Positions 10,307 to 19,434 of a DNA stretch of 64,000 nucleotides are shown here, piece after piece. The notes beneath the pieces were generated by a model that saw only the letters and a list, made by a program, of their open reading frames with translations, was not told the origin of the DNA and did no database searches. Numbering within the stretch: position 1 is the stretch's first letter; each line of letters begins with the position of its first letter. Origin of the DNA: Pseudohalioglobus sediminis. GTDB taxonomy: Bacteria > Pseudomonadota > Gammaproteobacteria > Pseudomonadales > Halieaceae. The stretch is taken from assembly GCF_008370495.1 (NCBI RefSeq), contig NZ_VTUX01000010.1, positions 186,001 to 250,000 on the forward strand, written 5' to 3'. The position numbers and the translations under genes are program-made.

Positions 10307-11143
10307 TCAGCCCTCATTTTTCATGTAATAGTGTTCGTAGACGTGGTTGGTCGCCTCCACAAAACCGGGTACCGAACCACAATCGAAGCGCCGTCCCTGG
10401 AACTTGTAGGCCATTACACAACCCCTGCGGGCCTGGGTTTGCAGGGCGTCGGTAAGCTGGATCTCGCCATTGGCCCCCGGCTCCGTTTCTTCGAGTATGT
10501 CGAAGATGTCAGGGGTGAGGATATAGCGGCCAATAATGGCCAGGTTGGATGGAGCGTCCTTCTGGTCGGGTTTCTCCACCATGTCGTCTACCCGGTAAAT
10601 ACCGTCCTTCAGGCTCTCTCCTGAAATGACCCCATACTTATGCACTTCCTCCATCGGGACTTCCTGAATAGCCACGATGGAGCAGCGGAACTGGTTGTAC
10701 AGTTCCGCCATCTGCGCGAGCACCCCGGCGCCTTCACTGTTGAGGCAAAGGTCGTCTGAGAGCAGCACGCCGAAGGGCTCGTTTCCAACCAGTGACCGAC
10801 CGGTGAGGATGGCGTGCCCGAGTCCCTTCATCTCGCGCTGGCGCACCATGGTGAAAATGCCCTTGTCAAGCACATTGCGGATACTCTCCAGGTAGGCTTC
10901 CTTGCCGGTACCGGATATCTGGTGCTCGAGCTCGTAGCTGATGTCAAAGTGGTCGGCAATGGAGCGCTTGCCGCGCCCCGTGACAAAGGCACAGGTGGTC
11001 ATGCCCGCCTCGATAGCCTCTTCTACGCCATATTGCACCAGCGGCTTATTCACCACCGGCAGCATTTCCTTGGGCATGCTTTTCGTGGCAGGCAGAAAAC
11101 GCGTGCCATACCCCGCTACCGGGAACAGACATGTTTTGATCAT
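10307..11143 (-). CDS. galU: UTP-glucose-1-phosphate uridylyltransferase
   Basis: Makes UDP-glucose from UTP and glucose-1-phosphate for surface polysaccharides and glycosylation. The 278-residue protein carries the nucleotide-binding signature [21 protein letters not shown], the VEKP motif in [24 protein letters not shown], and the C-terminal [18 protein letters not shown]. The ATG at 11143 has GAGGAG 8 bases upstream; a TTG directly before it is not needed. It lies between manC and manB on one strand with small gaps, which points to a sugar-nucleotide operon. Confidence 0.96.
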   Translation of the reverse strand: MIKTCLFPVAGYGTRFLPATKSMPKEMLPVVNKPLVQYGVEEAIEAGMTTCAFVTGRGKRSIADHFDISYELEHQISGTGKEAYLESIRNVLDKGIFTMVRQREMKGLGHAILTGRSLVGNEPFGVLLSDDLCLNSEGAGVLAQMAELYNQFRCSIVAIQEVPMEEVHKYGVISGESLKDGIYRVDDMVEKPDQKDAPSNLAIIGRYILTPDIFDILEETEPGANGEIQLTDALQTQARRGCVMAYKFQGRRFDCGSVPGFVEATNHVYEHYYMKNEG

Positions 11144-11169
11144 CAAGCAGACTCCTCGTTGCAGGCGCG

Positions 11170-12579
11170 CTAACTGTCGCGCCCATATTGATCGTCGAAA
11201 CGGACGATATCGTCCTCGCCAAGGTATGTGCCGGACTGCACTTCAATGACTTCCAGGTGAATTTTTCCCGGGTTGGCCAGGCGATGCCGTGTGCCCAGCG
11301 GGATATAGGTGGACTCGTCCTCACCGAGCATGAAGGTTCTGTCATCACAGGTCACCTCCGCGGTACCCTGCACCACTATCCAGTGTTCGGCGCGGTGGTG
11401 GTGCATCTGCAGCGACAGTCTCTGCCCTGGATTGACAACAATGCGCTTGACCTGGAAACGGTCGGACGAGACCAGGGATTCATAGGACCCCCAGGGGCGA
11501 TATACGCGCCGATGCAGGGATGCTTCGGGCCGCTGCTGTTCTTTCAGGGCATTGACGATGCGTTTCACGTCCTGCACCTTGTCCTTGCTCGCCACCAGCA
11601 CGGCATCCGCGGTTTCCACGACGACCACATCGGCGACTCCGGTCGCCGCCACCAGGCGTGAATCACTGAAGAAGTAACTGTCCTGGCAGTTATCGAGAAT
11701 AACATCGCCACGGCAGGCATTACCGCCGTCGTCGCGCTCGGCCACGTCCCACAGTGCGGACCAGGCGCCAACATCGCTCCAGCCGCAATCCAGCGACACC
11801 ACCGCCCCGAGGCGGGTTTTCTCCATCACCGCATAGTCAATACTGTCGGCCGGACAAGCGATAAACGCCTCGGCATCCGGGCGCACGAAATCCATGTCCT
11901 GGCGGGCGCTGGCCATGGCCAGTTCACAGGCTGCGAGCATCTCCGGCGCGTGACGTGACAGTTCCTCGAGATATGCCGCGGCGCTGAACAGGAACATGCC
12001 GCTATTCCAAAGGTAATTACCGCTTTCCAGATAGGCGGACGCGGTAGCAGAGTCAGGTTTCTCCACGAAGCGTTCTAGATCATACAGGTCTTCACCCATC
12101 CCGGAGCCGCATTTGATATAGCCGTAGCCCGTCTCAGGATGAGTGGGCACGACACCAAATGTCATCAACCGCCCCTCCTTCGCCAGCGCTACGGCCTTGC
12201 TGACAGCCGCGACAAATGCGGCCGTGTCCTGGATGACGTGATCCGCCGGTAACACCAGCAGCAGGGCCTCCGGGTCACTGGCGATCGCCTGCAAGGCCGC
12301 GAGCGCCACCGCCGGCGCCGTGTTGCGCCCGGCCGGCTCAAGAATCAGTGCGCCGGCATTGATTCCGACCTGGCGCAGTTGCTCGGCCACCATAAAGCGA
12401 TGCTCTTCATTGCAGACCACTACAGGCGCAGCCTCGTCGAGCCCGGCAGTGCGCTGCAGGGTCTCCTGCAGCATCGACAACTCACCCGCCAGCGGCTGGA
12501 ACTGCTTGGGATGTGCCTCTCGAGATACCGGCCACAGGCGGCTGCCTACACCGCCGGATAATAAAACAGGTACTAACAT
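11170..12579 (-). CDS. manC: Mannose-1-phosphate guanylyltransferase / mannose-6-phosphate isomerase
   Basis: A 469-residue bifunctional enzyme. The N-terminal nucleotidyltransferase domain (LLSGGVGSRLWPVSRE, PKQF, FVEKP) makes GDP-mannose. The C-terminal cupin domain (RPWGSYESL, MHHHRAEHWIVVQGTA) isomerises fructose-6-phosphate to mannose-6-phosphate. It belongs to the AlgA/CpsB/XanB group. The ATG at 12579 has AGGAA just upstream and gives the family start MLVPVLLSGG; the open frame upstream is unsupported. It heads manC-galU-manB, which together supply GDP-mannose and UDP-glucose. Confidence 0.95.
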   Translation of the reverse strand: MLVPVLLSGGVGSRLWPVSREAHPKQFQPLAGELSMLQETLQRTAGLDEAAPVVVCNEEHRFMVAEQLRQVGINAGALILEPAGRNTAPAVALAALQAIASDPEALLLVLPADHVIQDTAAFVAAVSKAVALAKEGRLMTFGVVPTHPETGYGYIKCGSGMGEDLYDLERFVEKPDSATASAYLESGNYLWNSGMFLFSAAAYLEELSRHAPEMLAACELAMASARQDMDFVRPDAEAFIACPADSIDYAVMEKTRLGAVVSLDCGWSDVGAWSALWDVAERDDGGNACRGDVILDNCQDSYFFSDSRLVAATGVADVVVVETADAVLVASKDKVQDVKRIVNALKEQQRPEASLHRRVYRPWGSYESLVSSDRFQVKRIVVNPGQRLSLQMHHHRAEHWIVVQGTAEVTCDDRTFMLGEDESTYIPLGTRHRLANPGKIHLEVIEVQSGTYLGEDDIVRFDDQYGRDS

Positions 12580-12793
12580 CTGATTCCTAGGGTTTCTGGT
12601 GGGCTCACCTGTGGCAGCGCGCTGGTCTCGCACATGCAGTTGCCGCTGGTCCATTCATATTAGCGAACGGGCCCATGGTTGGCCAGTGACGCCCATCACA
12701 AACCGTTGATTCAACTGGACTTGTAGGCCGCAGGCATTAGAATGGTCTCGCTCAGAGCAGCCTCTCCATCGCAGCCGACATTACGGAAAATAT

Positions 12794-13309
12794 ATGACAG
12801 GAAAAAGCGCCTACTCGAAGGAAGAGCTGATTGCATGCGGCCACGGGGAATTGTTCGGCGAAGGCAACGCCAGACTCCCCGTGGACAACATGCTGATGCT
12901 GGACCGTATCTCGCGGATCAGCTCCGAGGGCGGTGAATTTGGCAAAGGCGAGATCATCGCTGAGCTGGATATACATCCGGACCTGTGGTTTTTCGCGTGC
13001 CACTTCCCATCGGACCCGGTTATGCCTGGCTGCCTCGGTCTCGATGCCATGTGGCAATTGCTCGGCTTTTTCCTTGGCTGGCGGGGTAACCCCGGGAAAG
13101 GGCGCGCACTGGGTTCAGGCGAGGTAAAATTTACCGGACAGATACTGCCCACGGCAAAAAAAGTTGTCTATAACATCAATATCAAGCGGGTCATCGAGCG
13201 CAAACTGGTCATGGGCATAGCCGACGGCAGCGTCTCGGTAGACGGTCGTGAAATCTACACAGCCAAGGACCTCAGGGTCGGGCTGTTCACGTCAACGGAG
13301 TCATTCTGA
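12794..13309 (+). CDS. fabA: 3-hydroxydecanoyl-ACP dehydratase/isomerase
   Basis: Dehydrates 3-hydroxydecanoyl-ACP and isomerises trans-2- to cis-3-decenoyl-ACP, the branch point of anaerobic unsaturated fatty acid synthesis. The 171-residue length is standard. The active-site histidine is in [23 protein letters not shown], and the catalytic aspartate lies in the same stretch (GLDAMW). It is followed at once by fabB, the classical gammaproteobacterial pair. Confidence 0.97.
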   Translation: MTGKSAYSKEELIACGHGELFGEGNARLPVDNMLMLDRISRISSEGGEFGKGEIIAELDIHPDLWFFACHFPSDPVMPGCLGLDAMWQLLGFFLGWRGNPGKGRALGSGEVKFTGQILPTAKKVVYNINIKRVIERKLVMGIADGSVSVDGREIYTAKDLRVGLFTSTESF

Positions 13310-13313
13310 AGTC

Positions 13314-14540
13314 ATGAGCAGACGAGTTGTCATCACCGGACTGGGTATTGTCTCCTGCCTCGGCAACGACGCGGAGAGCGTTACGCGCTCGCTTCGCGAT
13401 GGCCGGTCCGGGATAGCCACGCGCCAGGAACAAATCGACATGGGCATGCGGTCGCACATCGCCGGCGCTCCCGATATCGATATCCGCGAACACATCGACC
13501 GCAAGCAACTCCGATTCATGGGTGATGCCGCCGCCTACGCGTATATTTCCATGCAACAGGCAATTGCTGATTCAGGGCTGGATGACACGGCGGTATCCAA
13601 CGTGCGCACAGGGATTATTGCCGGCTCTGGCGGCGCCTCGTCGGCCAGCCAGACTGAGGCCGCAGACATTCTGCGCGAGCGCGGTATCCGGCGCGTTGGA
13701 CCCTACCGGGTAACACAGACCATGGGCAGCACGGTATCTGCCTGCCTGGCCACGCCCTTCAAGATAAAAGGCGTCAACTACTCGATCTCTTCAGCCTGTT
13801 CCACCAGTGCGCACTGCATCGGCAACGCCATGGAACAGATACAGCTGGGCAAACAGGATATTGTTTTTGCCGGTGGCGGTGAGGAACTCCACTGGACCCT
13901 GTCCAGCCTTTTCGACGCAATGGGTGCCCTTTCGACCAAGTACAACGACTCCCCGGAGCGCGCATCCCGCGCGTACGACGCCGACCGCGATGGCTTTGTC
14001 ATCGCCGGCGGCGGCGGTATGCTGGTGCTGGAAGAACTGGAGCACGCGCACGCACGCGGTGCCAGGATATACGCCGAGCTGGTCGGCTATGGCGCCACCT
14101 CAGATGGCTATGACATGGTCGCTCCCTCGGGTGAGGGCGCGGTGCGTTGCATGCAGCAGGCACTGGCAACTGTGGACGGCCCGGTTGACTATATCAATGC
14201 ACATGGCACATCCACACCGGCAGGTGACATACAGGAACTCAAGGCGGTAAGAGAGGCCTATGCTGATCGCGATGCGATTCCCGTGATCGGTTCGACCAAG
14301 TCACTCTCCGGGCACTCACTGGGCGCAGCAGGCGTACAGGAAGCCATCTATTCACTGCTCATGCAGCAGCAAGGGTTCATCGCGGCCTCGGCAAATATCG
14401 ACAACCTGGACCCGGAGGCAGAAGGGCTGCCCATAGCCATAGAGCGCCGGGACGACGTGGACCTGCAACGTGTCATGTCCAACAGCTTCGGCTTTGGCGG
14501 CACCAATGCGTCGCTGGTATTCCAGAAATATACCGATTGA
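13314..14540 (+). CDS. fabB: 3-oxoacyl-ACP synthase I
   Basis: Beta-ketoacyl-ACP synthase that elongates the cis-3-decenoyl intermediate made by FabA. The 408-residue protein has the catalytic cysteine in [11 protein letters not shown] and the two histidines in [11 protein letters not shown] and [11 protein letters not shown]. The ATG at 13314 gives [18 protein letters not shown], the family start; the open frame upstream overlaps fabA and is ignored. Four bases separate it from the fabA stop. Confidence 0.97.
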   Translation: MSRRVVITGLGIVSCLGNDAESVTRSLRDGRSGIATRQEQIDMGMRSHIAGAPDIDIREHIDRKQLRFMGDAAAYAYISMQQAIADSGLDDTAVSNVRTGIIAGSGGASSASQTEAADILRERGIRRVGPYRVTQTMGSTVSACLATPFKIKGVNYSISSACSTSAHCIGNAMEQIQLGKQDIVFAGGGEELHWTLSSLFDAMGALSTKYNDSPERASRAYDADRDGFVIAGGGGMLVLEELEHAHARGARIYAELVGYGATSDGYDMVAPSGEGAVRCMQQALATVDGPVDYINAHGTSTPAGDIQELKAVREAYADRDAIPVIGSTKSLSGHSLGAAGVQEAIYSLLMQQQGFIAASANIDNLDPEAEGLPIAIERRDDVDLQRVMSNSFGFGGTNASLVFQKYTD

Positions 14541-14621
14541 GTAGCACGGCGGCGGTCGGCTGAAAACGAGGTTTTCATCCCGCCCCGCTTTGCAGGTGAC
14601 AGCCTGGTTTTACTGTTGCAC

Positions 14622-15827
14622 TTACGCGGTCAACAGGTCGAGCAAGAGCACTTCCAGTTCATCACCCTCCTGCACTACCTTGCCTGCGGGCACCACTGCC
14701 AATGCCTGGCTGTCACTGACCGAGCGTAAAACCCCCGAGCTCTGGTTGGCGAAACGCCGGGCCCACAAGCCATCGTCACGTCGCTGCAGCGACACCCTGA
14801 CATAGTCTTGACGCAGGCCGGCGCGACGCGTACTGAAGTCAGCGCGTGCGGTCAGGGCGGGCAGATCAGTATCCGTGCAACCCTGTAAACGCTTCAGGAA
14901 AGGTCTCGCAACCAGGGCGAAAGTAACGAAAACCGATGCGGGATTCCCGGGCAAGCCAATAAAAGGCGTACCGGCAACATGGCCGAAGGCCAGGGGTTTA
15001 CCCGGCTTGATGGCAAGCTTCCAGAGTTCGAGCTTGCCGAGGCGCTCAACCTGCCGCTTGACATGATCTTCATCACCAACGGAAACACCGCCCGTGGTGA
15101 GCACGCAGTCGCCCTCCTCGGCTGCCTGTTCCAGTGCCGCAGCCGTTGCTTTCGCGCTATCGGCAACGATCCCGCAATCGATCATTTCCATACCCAGCGC
15201 GGCAATAAAACCGGCGAGCGTAAAGCGGTTGGAATTATAGATCTGGCCCGCTGTCAACGGCCCTTGCCCCGGTTCCACCAGTTCGTCCCCTGTGGACAAC
15301 ACCGCGACCCGGAGTGGCCGATAAACAGGCGCCGTCTCCATGCCAATAGACGCCAACAGACCCAGGTCCTGGGGACGCAGCTGACGGCCGGCCGACAGCA
15401 CCACGTCGCCCGCGGCGATATCCTGCCCAAGCGGGCGAATATTCTGCCCTGCCTGCACTGGAGTGGTTACGCTGAGCAAGCCGTCGCGCAGCTCGCAATT
15501 CTCCTGCATGATCACCGTGTCGGCACCCGGGGGAATGCTCGCGCCAGTAAAGATTCTCGCTGCCGTGCCGCCCGTCAGTGCCTCGCCAACTGTGCCCGCG
15601 GGGATGCGCTGGGTCACCGGGAGCGGACCGGGCAAGTCGTTGTACCGAACGGCATAGCCATCCATTGCGCTGTTGTCAGCGGCTGGCACATCGACACGGG
15701 AAATGACGTCTTCCGCCAGCACCGAGCCGAGGGCCTGCAAGACGGGCACGTGGTCTGCGTCAGGGGTTGAGCGAACACTGCCAAGGATGTGTGCGAGAGC
15801 GTCTTCCAGTGAAGCCAGGCCGCTCAA
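14622..15827 (-). CDS. moeA: Molybdopterin molybdenumtransferase
   Basis: Inserts molybdate into adenylylated molybdopterin in molybdenum cofactor synthesis. The 401-residue protein shows SAMDGYAVR-type sequence ([13 protein letters not shown]), [35 protein letters not shown] and [13 protein letters not shown]. It starts with TTG at 15827 overlapping the moaB stop as TTGA, with GGGAG 8 bases upstream; no later start would keep the N-terminal domain. The overlap points to translational coupling with moaB. Confidence 0.95.
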   Translation of the reverse strand: MSGLASLEDALAHILGSVRSTPDADHVPVLQALGSVLAEDVISRVDVPAADNSAMDGYAVRYNDLPGPLPVTQRIPAGTVGEALTGGTAARIFTGASIPPGADTVIMQENCELRDGLLSVTTPVQAGQNIRPLGQDIAAGDVVLSAGRQLRPQDLGLLASIGMETAPVYRPLRVAVLSTGDELVEPGQGPLTAGQIYNSNRFTLAGFIAALGMEMIDCGIVADSAKATAAALEQAAEEGDCVLTTGGVSVGDEDHVKRQVERLGKLELWKLAIKPGKPLAFGHVAGTPFIGLPGNPASVFVTFALVARPFLKRLQGCTDTDLPALTARADFSTRRAGLRQDYVRVSLQRRDDGLWARRFANQSSGVLRSVSDSQALAVVPAGKVVQEGDELEVLLLDLLTA

Positions 15828-16354
15828 GTATACTGCTCCCGAACATCGATAACGCCGACAAAGTTGCAGGGCCTGTGGGTGCTATCCAGCTGCTCCCGGA
15901 TCAATCCGGACCAGGCTGTGCGACAGGCGCCGGTTGAACCTGGCATGCAAAAGATCACCGTGTTGTTGGCAAAACCCGCCAGCGCCCGTGACTGAATGGT
16001 TGACGAGCCAATTTCCTGGAAGGAAATTGTCCGAAACATCTCGCCAAAACCCTCAACTACCTTGTCAAACAGGGGGCTCACGGCTTCGGGTGTCGAGTCG
16101 CGGCCAGAAAAACCGGTGCCACCCGTCACCAGCACTGCTTGTACACCGGCATCGGCTATCCAGCGCGACACGACGGCCCTGATCGCGTAGATATCATCCA
16201 TCACAATAACTTTTTCAGCCAGCCGGTGACCCGCTGCCTGCAGGGACTCCACCAGGTAATGTCCGGAACTGTCATCCTGTTCCGTGCGCGTATCCGAAAC
16301 CGTGAGTACGGCTACTGACAGCGAACGGGACACATCATCTGTGGCCTTGGCCAT
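15824..16354 (-). CDS. moaB: Molybdenum cofactor biosynthesis protein B
   Basis: Adenylylates molybdopterin in the MoaB/Mog family. The 176-residue protein contains [13 protein letters not shown] near the start and the MPT-binding [16 protein letters not shown], followed by the PGS loop in MPGSTGACR. It overlaps moeA by four bases, so the pair acts in consecutive steps. The remaining cofactor genes (moaA, moaC, moaD, moaE) are not in the window. Confidence 0.94.
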   Translation of the reverse strand: MAKATDDVSRSLSVAVLTVSDTRTEQDDSSGHYLVESLQAAGHRLAEKVIVMDDIYAIRAVVSRWIADAGVQAVLVTGGTGFSGRDSTPEAVSPLFDKVVEGFGEMFRTISFQEIGSSTIQSRALAGFANNTVIFCMPGSTGACRTAWSGLIREQLDSTHRPCNFVGVIDVREQYT

Positions 16355-16364
16355 CTCTTAAACC

Positions 16365-17228
16365 TCAGTCTTGTTGTTGGAAATACTGCTTCACCTGGTC
16401 AGCTATCGCACCGCGCCAGGGTTGCTGCTTGATCGCGAAGGTATTGCGAATCTTGCTGCACTCCAGGGAGCGATTGAGGCGAGCCGCACCGGGCTCCAGT
16501 GGCTGCAACGCCATGGGCGCGGCGCTGAACTCGGAAAACTGCGAGGCGGACGCAAGAATCGCCTCCGCAAACTCGTAATAGGTCGCAGTCTCCGAACTGC
16601 AATAGTGATAAATGCCCCAGAGCTCTGCCCCGGCACTTATCTGGTCCAGCAGCGCCGCGACCACTCGTGCCCCATCCACAGACGCTACCGGGCCACCGCG
16701 AAGATTGTTGTCCAGTACCAGGCGTTCACCGCGAATCATTTCACCCAGCATACGCGTGACCAGGTTGGCGCCATCACTGGCGAAAACCCGCCCCAGGCGC
16801 AGTATCAGGTGACGGTCACAATACTGCTGCACGACCGCTTCTGACGCTGCCAGCATCATCCCCGAGGGAGACGTGTTATCGGGAACATCATCCTCGTTGT
16901 ACATGCGATCCAGTTCGCCGGAGAAGACGCGCGCACTGGAAACAAACAGATAACAGGCCCCGCCACGCTGCGCGGCCTTGGCCACCCACTGGCAGCGTTT
17001 GAGATCAAGCTCGTTCATCTCACGACCGCTGTCCGCTGCGGCTTCCATGCGCACGTCCACTACTGCATCGGCATCGGCCCGACGCACCGTCTTCTTCGCC
17101 TGTCGCTCACTTTTCCAACGTGATGCGGCACGGGTCAGACATACCAGTTCATGGCGTCCCAGATGTTCCATGTGTTCGGTCAGTGCACGCCCCAGAGGGC
17201 TGTCTGACCCGATAATCAGTACCCGCAC
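16365..17228 (-). CDS. RmlD-like NAD(P)-binding protein lacking the catalytic Tyr-Lys pair
   Basis: A 287-residue extended short-chain dehydrogenase of the sugar-nucleotide reductase/epimerase (RmlD-like) type. The N-terminal dinucleotide fold begins IIGSDSPLGRAL, and the strand with SSARVFSGE corresponds to the T-D/S-Y-V-F-D-G strand of RmlD. Where enzymes have YGxxK after the TSP turn, this protein reads TSPSGMMLAASEAVV with neither tyrosine nor lysine. It may therefore bind nucleotide without catalysis. It starts with GTG at 17228 and lies 10 bases upstream of moaB. The function is unknown; related proteins may be annotated as dTDP-4-dehydrorhamnose reductase. Confidence 0.75.
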   Translation of the reverse strand: MRVLIIGSDSPLGRALTEHMEHLGRHELVCLTRAASRWKSERQAKKTVRRADADAVVDVRMEAAADSGREMNELDLKRCQWVAKAAQRGGACYLFVSSARVFSGELDRMYNEDDVPDNTSPSGMMLAASEAVVQQYCDRHLILRLGRVFASDGANLVTRMLGEMIRGERLVLDNNLRGGPVASVDGARVVAALLDQISAGAELWGIYHYCSSETATYYEFAEAILASASQFSEFSAAPMALQPLEPGAARLNRSLECSKIRNTFAIKQQPWRGAIADQVKQYFQQQD

Positions 17229-17367
17229 GCAATATCACCCGACGTGATAGTCAAAAGGAGAAAGGTAGCATATTTGTTCTGCCGGGCGACCGCTCGACAC
17301 CGAGTTTCTGGTTCCGGCGCGCCGGACCGGGCCAAGGCCTATCCGGCAGTGCGCCCGGTCATCGCGG

Positions 17368-17871
17368 CTAGAAGGGAATGTCGTCGTCAAAATCGTTGAA
17401 ATCAGCAGCGGGGGCGCTGCTGGCGGGAGCCTTTTGCGCTGCCGCCGGCGCTGCCGCCGGCGCGGACTGGCTGAAGCCACTGTCACCGCCATAGCCGGCA
17501 CCACCACCCTGCCCACTGCCGCGGCTGTCGAGCATTTGCATCTCGTTCACCACGATTTCGGTGGTGTACCGGTCCTGGCCGGACTGGTCCTGCCACTTGC
17601 GGGTTTGCAATGAGCCCTCCACGTACACTTTGGAGCCCTTCTTGAGGTATTCACCCGCGATCTGGCCCAAACGGTAATTACCCCGGTCCTTGAACACCAC
17701 CCGGTGCCACTCGGTGCGTTCTCTCTGCTCTCCGCTCTGCTTGTCACGCCAGGTTTCCGACGTCGCGATACTGGCATTCGTTATTGCGCCACCATCGGGA
17801 AAGAAACGGGTTTCCGGGTCATTGCCAAGGTTGCCAATCAGGATGACCTTGTTGACGCCACGCGTAGCCAT
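17368..17871 (-). CDS. ssb: Single-stranded DNA-binding protein
   Basis: 167-residue SSB. The N-terminal OB fold (about residues 1-110) opens [16 protein letters not shown] with the TSETWRDK and EWHRVVF strands. A Gly/Ala-rich flexible linker follows, and the tail ends [11 protein letters not shown], the conserved acidic tip that recruits repair and replication proteins. It sits beside an MFS gene and uvrA, the arrangement seen in Pseudomonas. Confidence 0.98.
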   Translation of the reverse strand: MATRGVNKVILIGNLGNDPETRFFPDGGAITNASIATSETWRDKQSGEQRERTEWHRVVFKDRGNYRLGQIAGEYLKKGSKVYVEGSLQTRKWQDQSGQDRYTTEIVVNEMQMLDSRGSGQGGGAGYGGDSGFSQSAPAAAPAAAQKAPASSAPAADFNDFDDDIPF

Positions 17872-18043
17872 AAAACTTCCTCATTCTGGGTTCAAAGGCA
17901 CAATCTTTTGGACTGCCGACTATAGCAATCCCGCCATGCAATTGCGACAACGCCACCGCGCTAAAATCCATCAAACAAAGCCCACTCCGGCAGTCCAACG
18001 CGTCGCTGACAAAAACCGCCCGGGCGTTGCCTGAGCAAGCCCC

Positions 18044-19231
18044 TTATTCAGCGGCAGCGCCGGCCCTGGCAGATACCGCATCCCCCGGCAGGAATATCAG
18101 CAGCCATACCAGCGCCAGCGCCATGCAACAGGCAACCATCGCCGGGGCGCCGGCAATTTTCACCACCCAACCGCCGATGGCACCGCCAGCGAACGCACCC
18201 AGGAACTGGCAGCTCGCATACACCCCCAGGGCTGTGCCTTTGCCACCGGGAAACACCATCTTCGAAACCAGCGACGGCAAGGTAGCCTCGAGGTAATTGA
18301 AACCCACAAAGAAAAGCAATAGCCCCAGGTACACCACGACCGGCACCTCAACAGCGACCAGCAACAGCATGGCCACAATAAGTAGAGCGATCGCCAGCAG
18401 AAACATCTCCCGGAGACGCCCTTTACGTTCCGCCATGATCATCATGGGCACCATACCGGCGATCGACAACAACAGCGCCGGCAGATAGGCCAGCCAGTGA
18501 CGGTCGCGCTCAAGGCCGGCCACCTCGAGCAGCAGGCCGGGCACCAGCAGGAACAGGGCCATCAGGATAAAATGAAGGCTGAAAACCGCAAAGTTCAGGC
18601 GCAGTAGCGCCGGCTCCTGCAGTGTGCGCTTGAACAGCCCCTGTCGCGCGCCGACGTCTGCATGCACCTGCCCGGAAGGTGGGGTTGGCACGAGTGCGGC
18701 GACGATAACTATGCCCACGATTGCCAACAGGGCGGTGAACCAGAATACCGCCGCCAGCCCACCCGCCGCGGCAACCACGGGGCCAAGAACCAATGCCACC
18801 GCAAAGGACAGGCCAATACTCATTCCCACCATGGCCATCGCTTTGGTGCGCTGCGTTTCCCGGGTCAGATCCGCCACCAGCGCCATAATGGTGCTGGCGA
18901 TAGCGCCCATGCCCTGCAGCGCCCTGCCGGCTAAAACCCCATAAATGCTCTCGGCGGTAGCGGCCAGCACACTACCCAGTATGAACACCAGCAAGCCGCC
19001 GATAATCACCGGTTTACGACCCACGCGATCTGACAGCCAGCCCAGGGGGATTTGCAATACGGCCTGGCCGAGGCCGTAAATACCCAGGGTAAGGCCAATG
19101 GTCATCGGGTCGGCGCCAGGCAAATCGACGGCATACAGCGCCAGTAGCGGCAGCACCATGAACAGGCCGAGCATGCGGAAACTGTAAAGCAGTGCAAGGG
19201 AGCTGACAGTGCGCCGCTCCAGAGGCGTCAT
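18044..19231 (-). CDS. MFS transporter (drug/H+ antiporter type)
   Basis: A 395-residue, 12-helix major facilitator protein of the inner membrane. Motif A between helices 2 and 3 reads GWLSDRVGRKPVI. The opening segment SLALLYSFRMLGLFMVLPLLALY resembles YajR-like transporters, but the C-terminal cytoplasmic domain of YajR is absent. I chose the ATG at 19231; a GTG at 19249 with AGGA upstream is an equal alternative. The gene order ssb-MFS-uvrA is conserved in related bacteria. The substrate is unknown. Confidence 0.87.
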   Translation of the reverse strand: MTPLERRTVSSLALLYSFRMLGLFMVLPLLALYAVDLPGADPMTIGLTLGIYGLGQAVLQIPLGWLSDRVGRKPVIIGGLLVFILGSVLAATAESIYGVLAGRALQGMGAIASTIMALVADLTRETQRTKAMAMVGMSIGLSFAVALVLGPVVAAAGGLAAVFWFTALLAIVGIVIVAALVPTPPSGQVHADVGARQGLFKRTLQEPALLRLNFAVFSLHFILMALFLLVPGLLLEVAGLERDRHWLAYLPALLLSIAGMVPMMIMAERKGRLREMFLLAIALLIVAMLLLVAVEVPVVVYLGLLLFFVGFNYLEATLPSLVSKMVFPGGKGTALGVYASCQFLGAFAGGAIGGWVVKIAGAPAMVACCMALALVWLLIFLPGDAVSARAGAAAE

Positions 19232-19369
19232 GGGGTGTTCAGTTATCACGGGGTTCTGATCCTGGAATTCGGGCGCAATGATAGCAGTTTCACCGCATTT
19301 GAGATACGCAGCCTGTCCGCGGGGAACGGCTTTTGACGTCCCGCGTGCACGGGTGAGGTCCGTTTCTCT

Positions 19370-19399
19370 TTGCATGGCGTAATAGTGAAGGCATATACT
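19370..19399 (+). promoter_or_regulatory. Putative sigma-70 promoter for uvrA
   Basis: TTGCAT at 19370-19375 and TATACT at 19394-19399 are 18 bases apart, giving a start about 30 bases before the uvrA ATG. I see no convincing LexA box around it. Confidence 0.5.
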
Positions 19400-19434
19400 T
19401 TCCTGTTTCGGCAAATTTGCGGTAATTACTGTTA

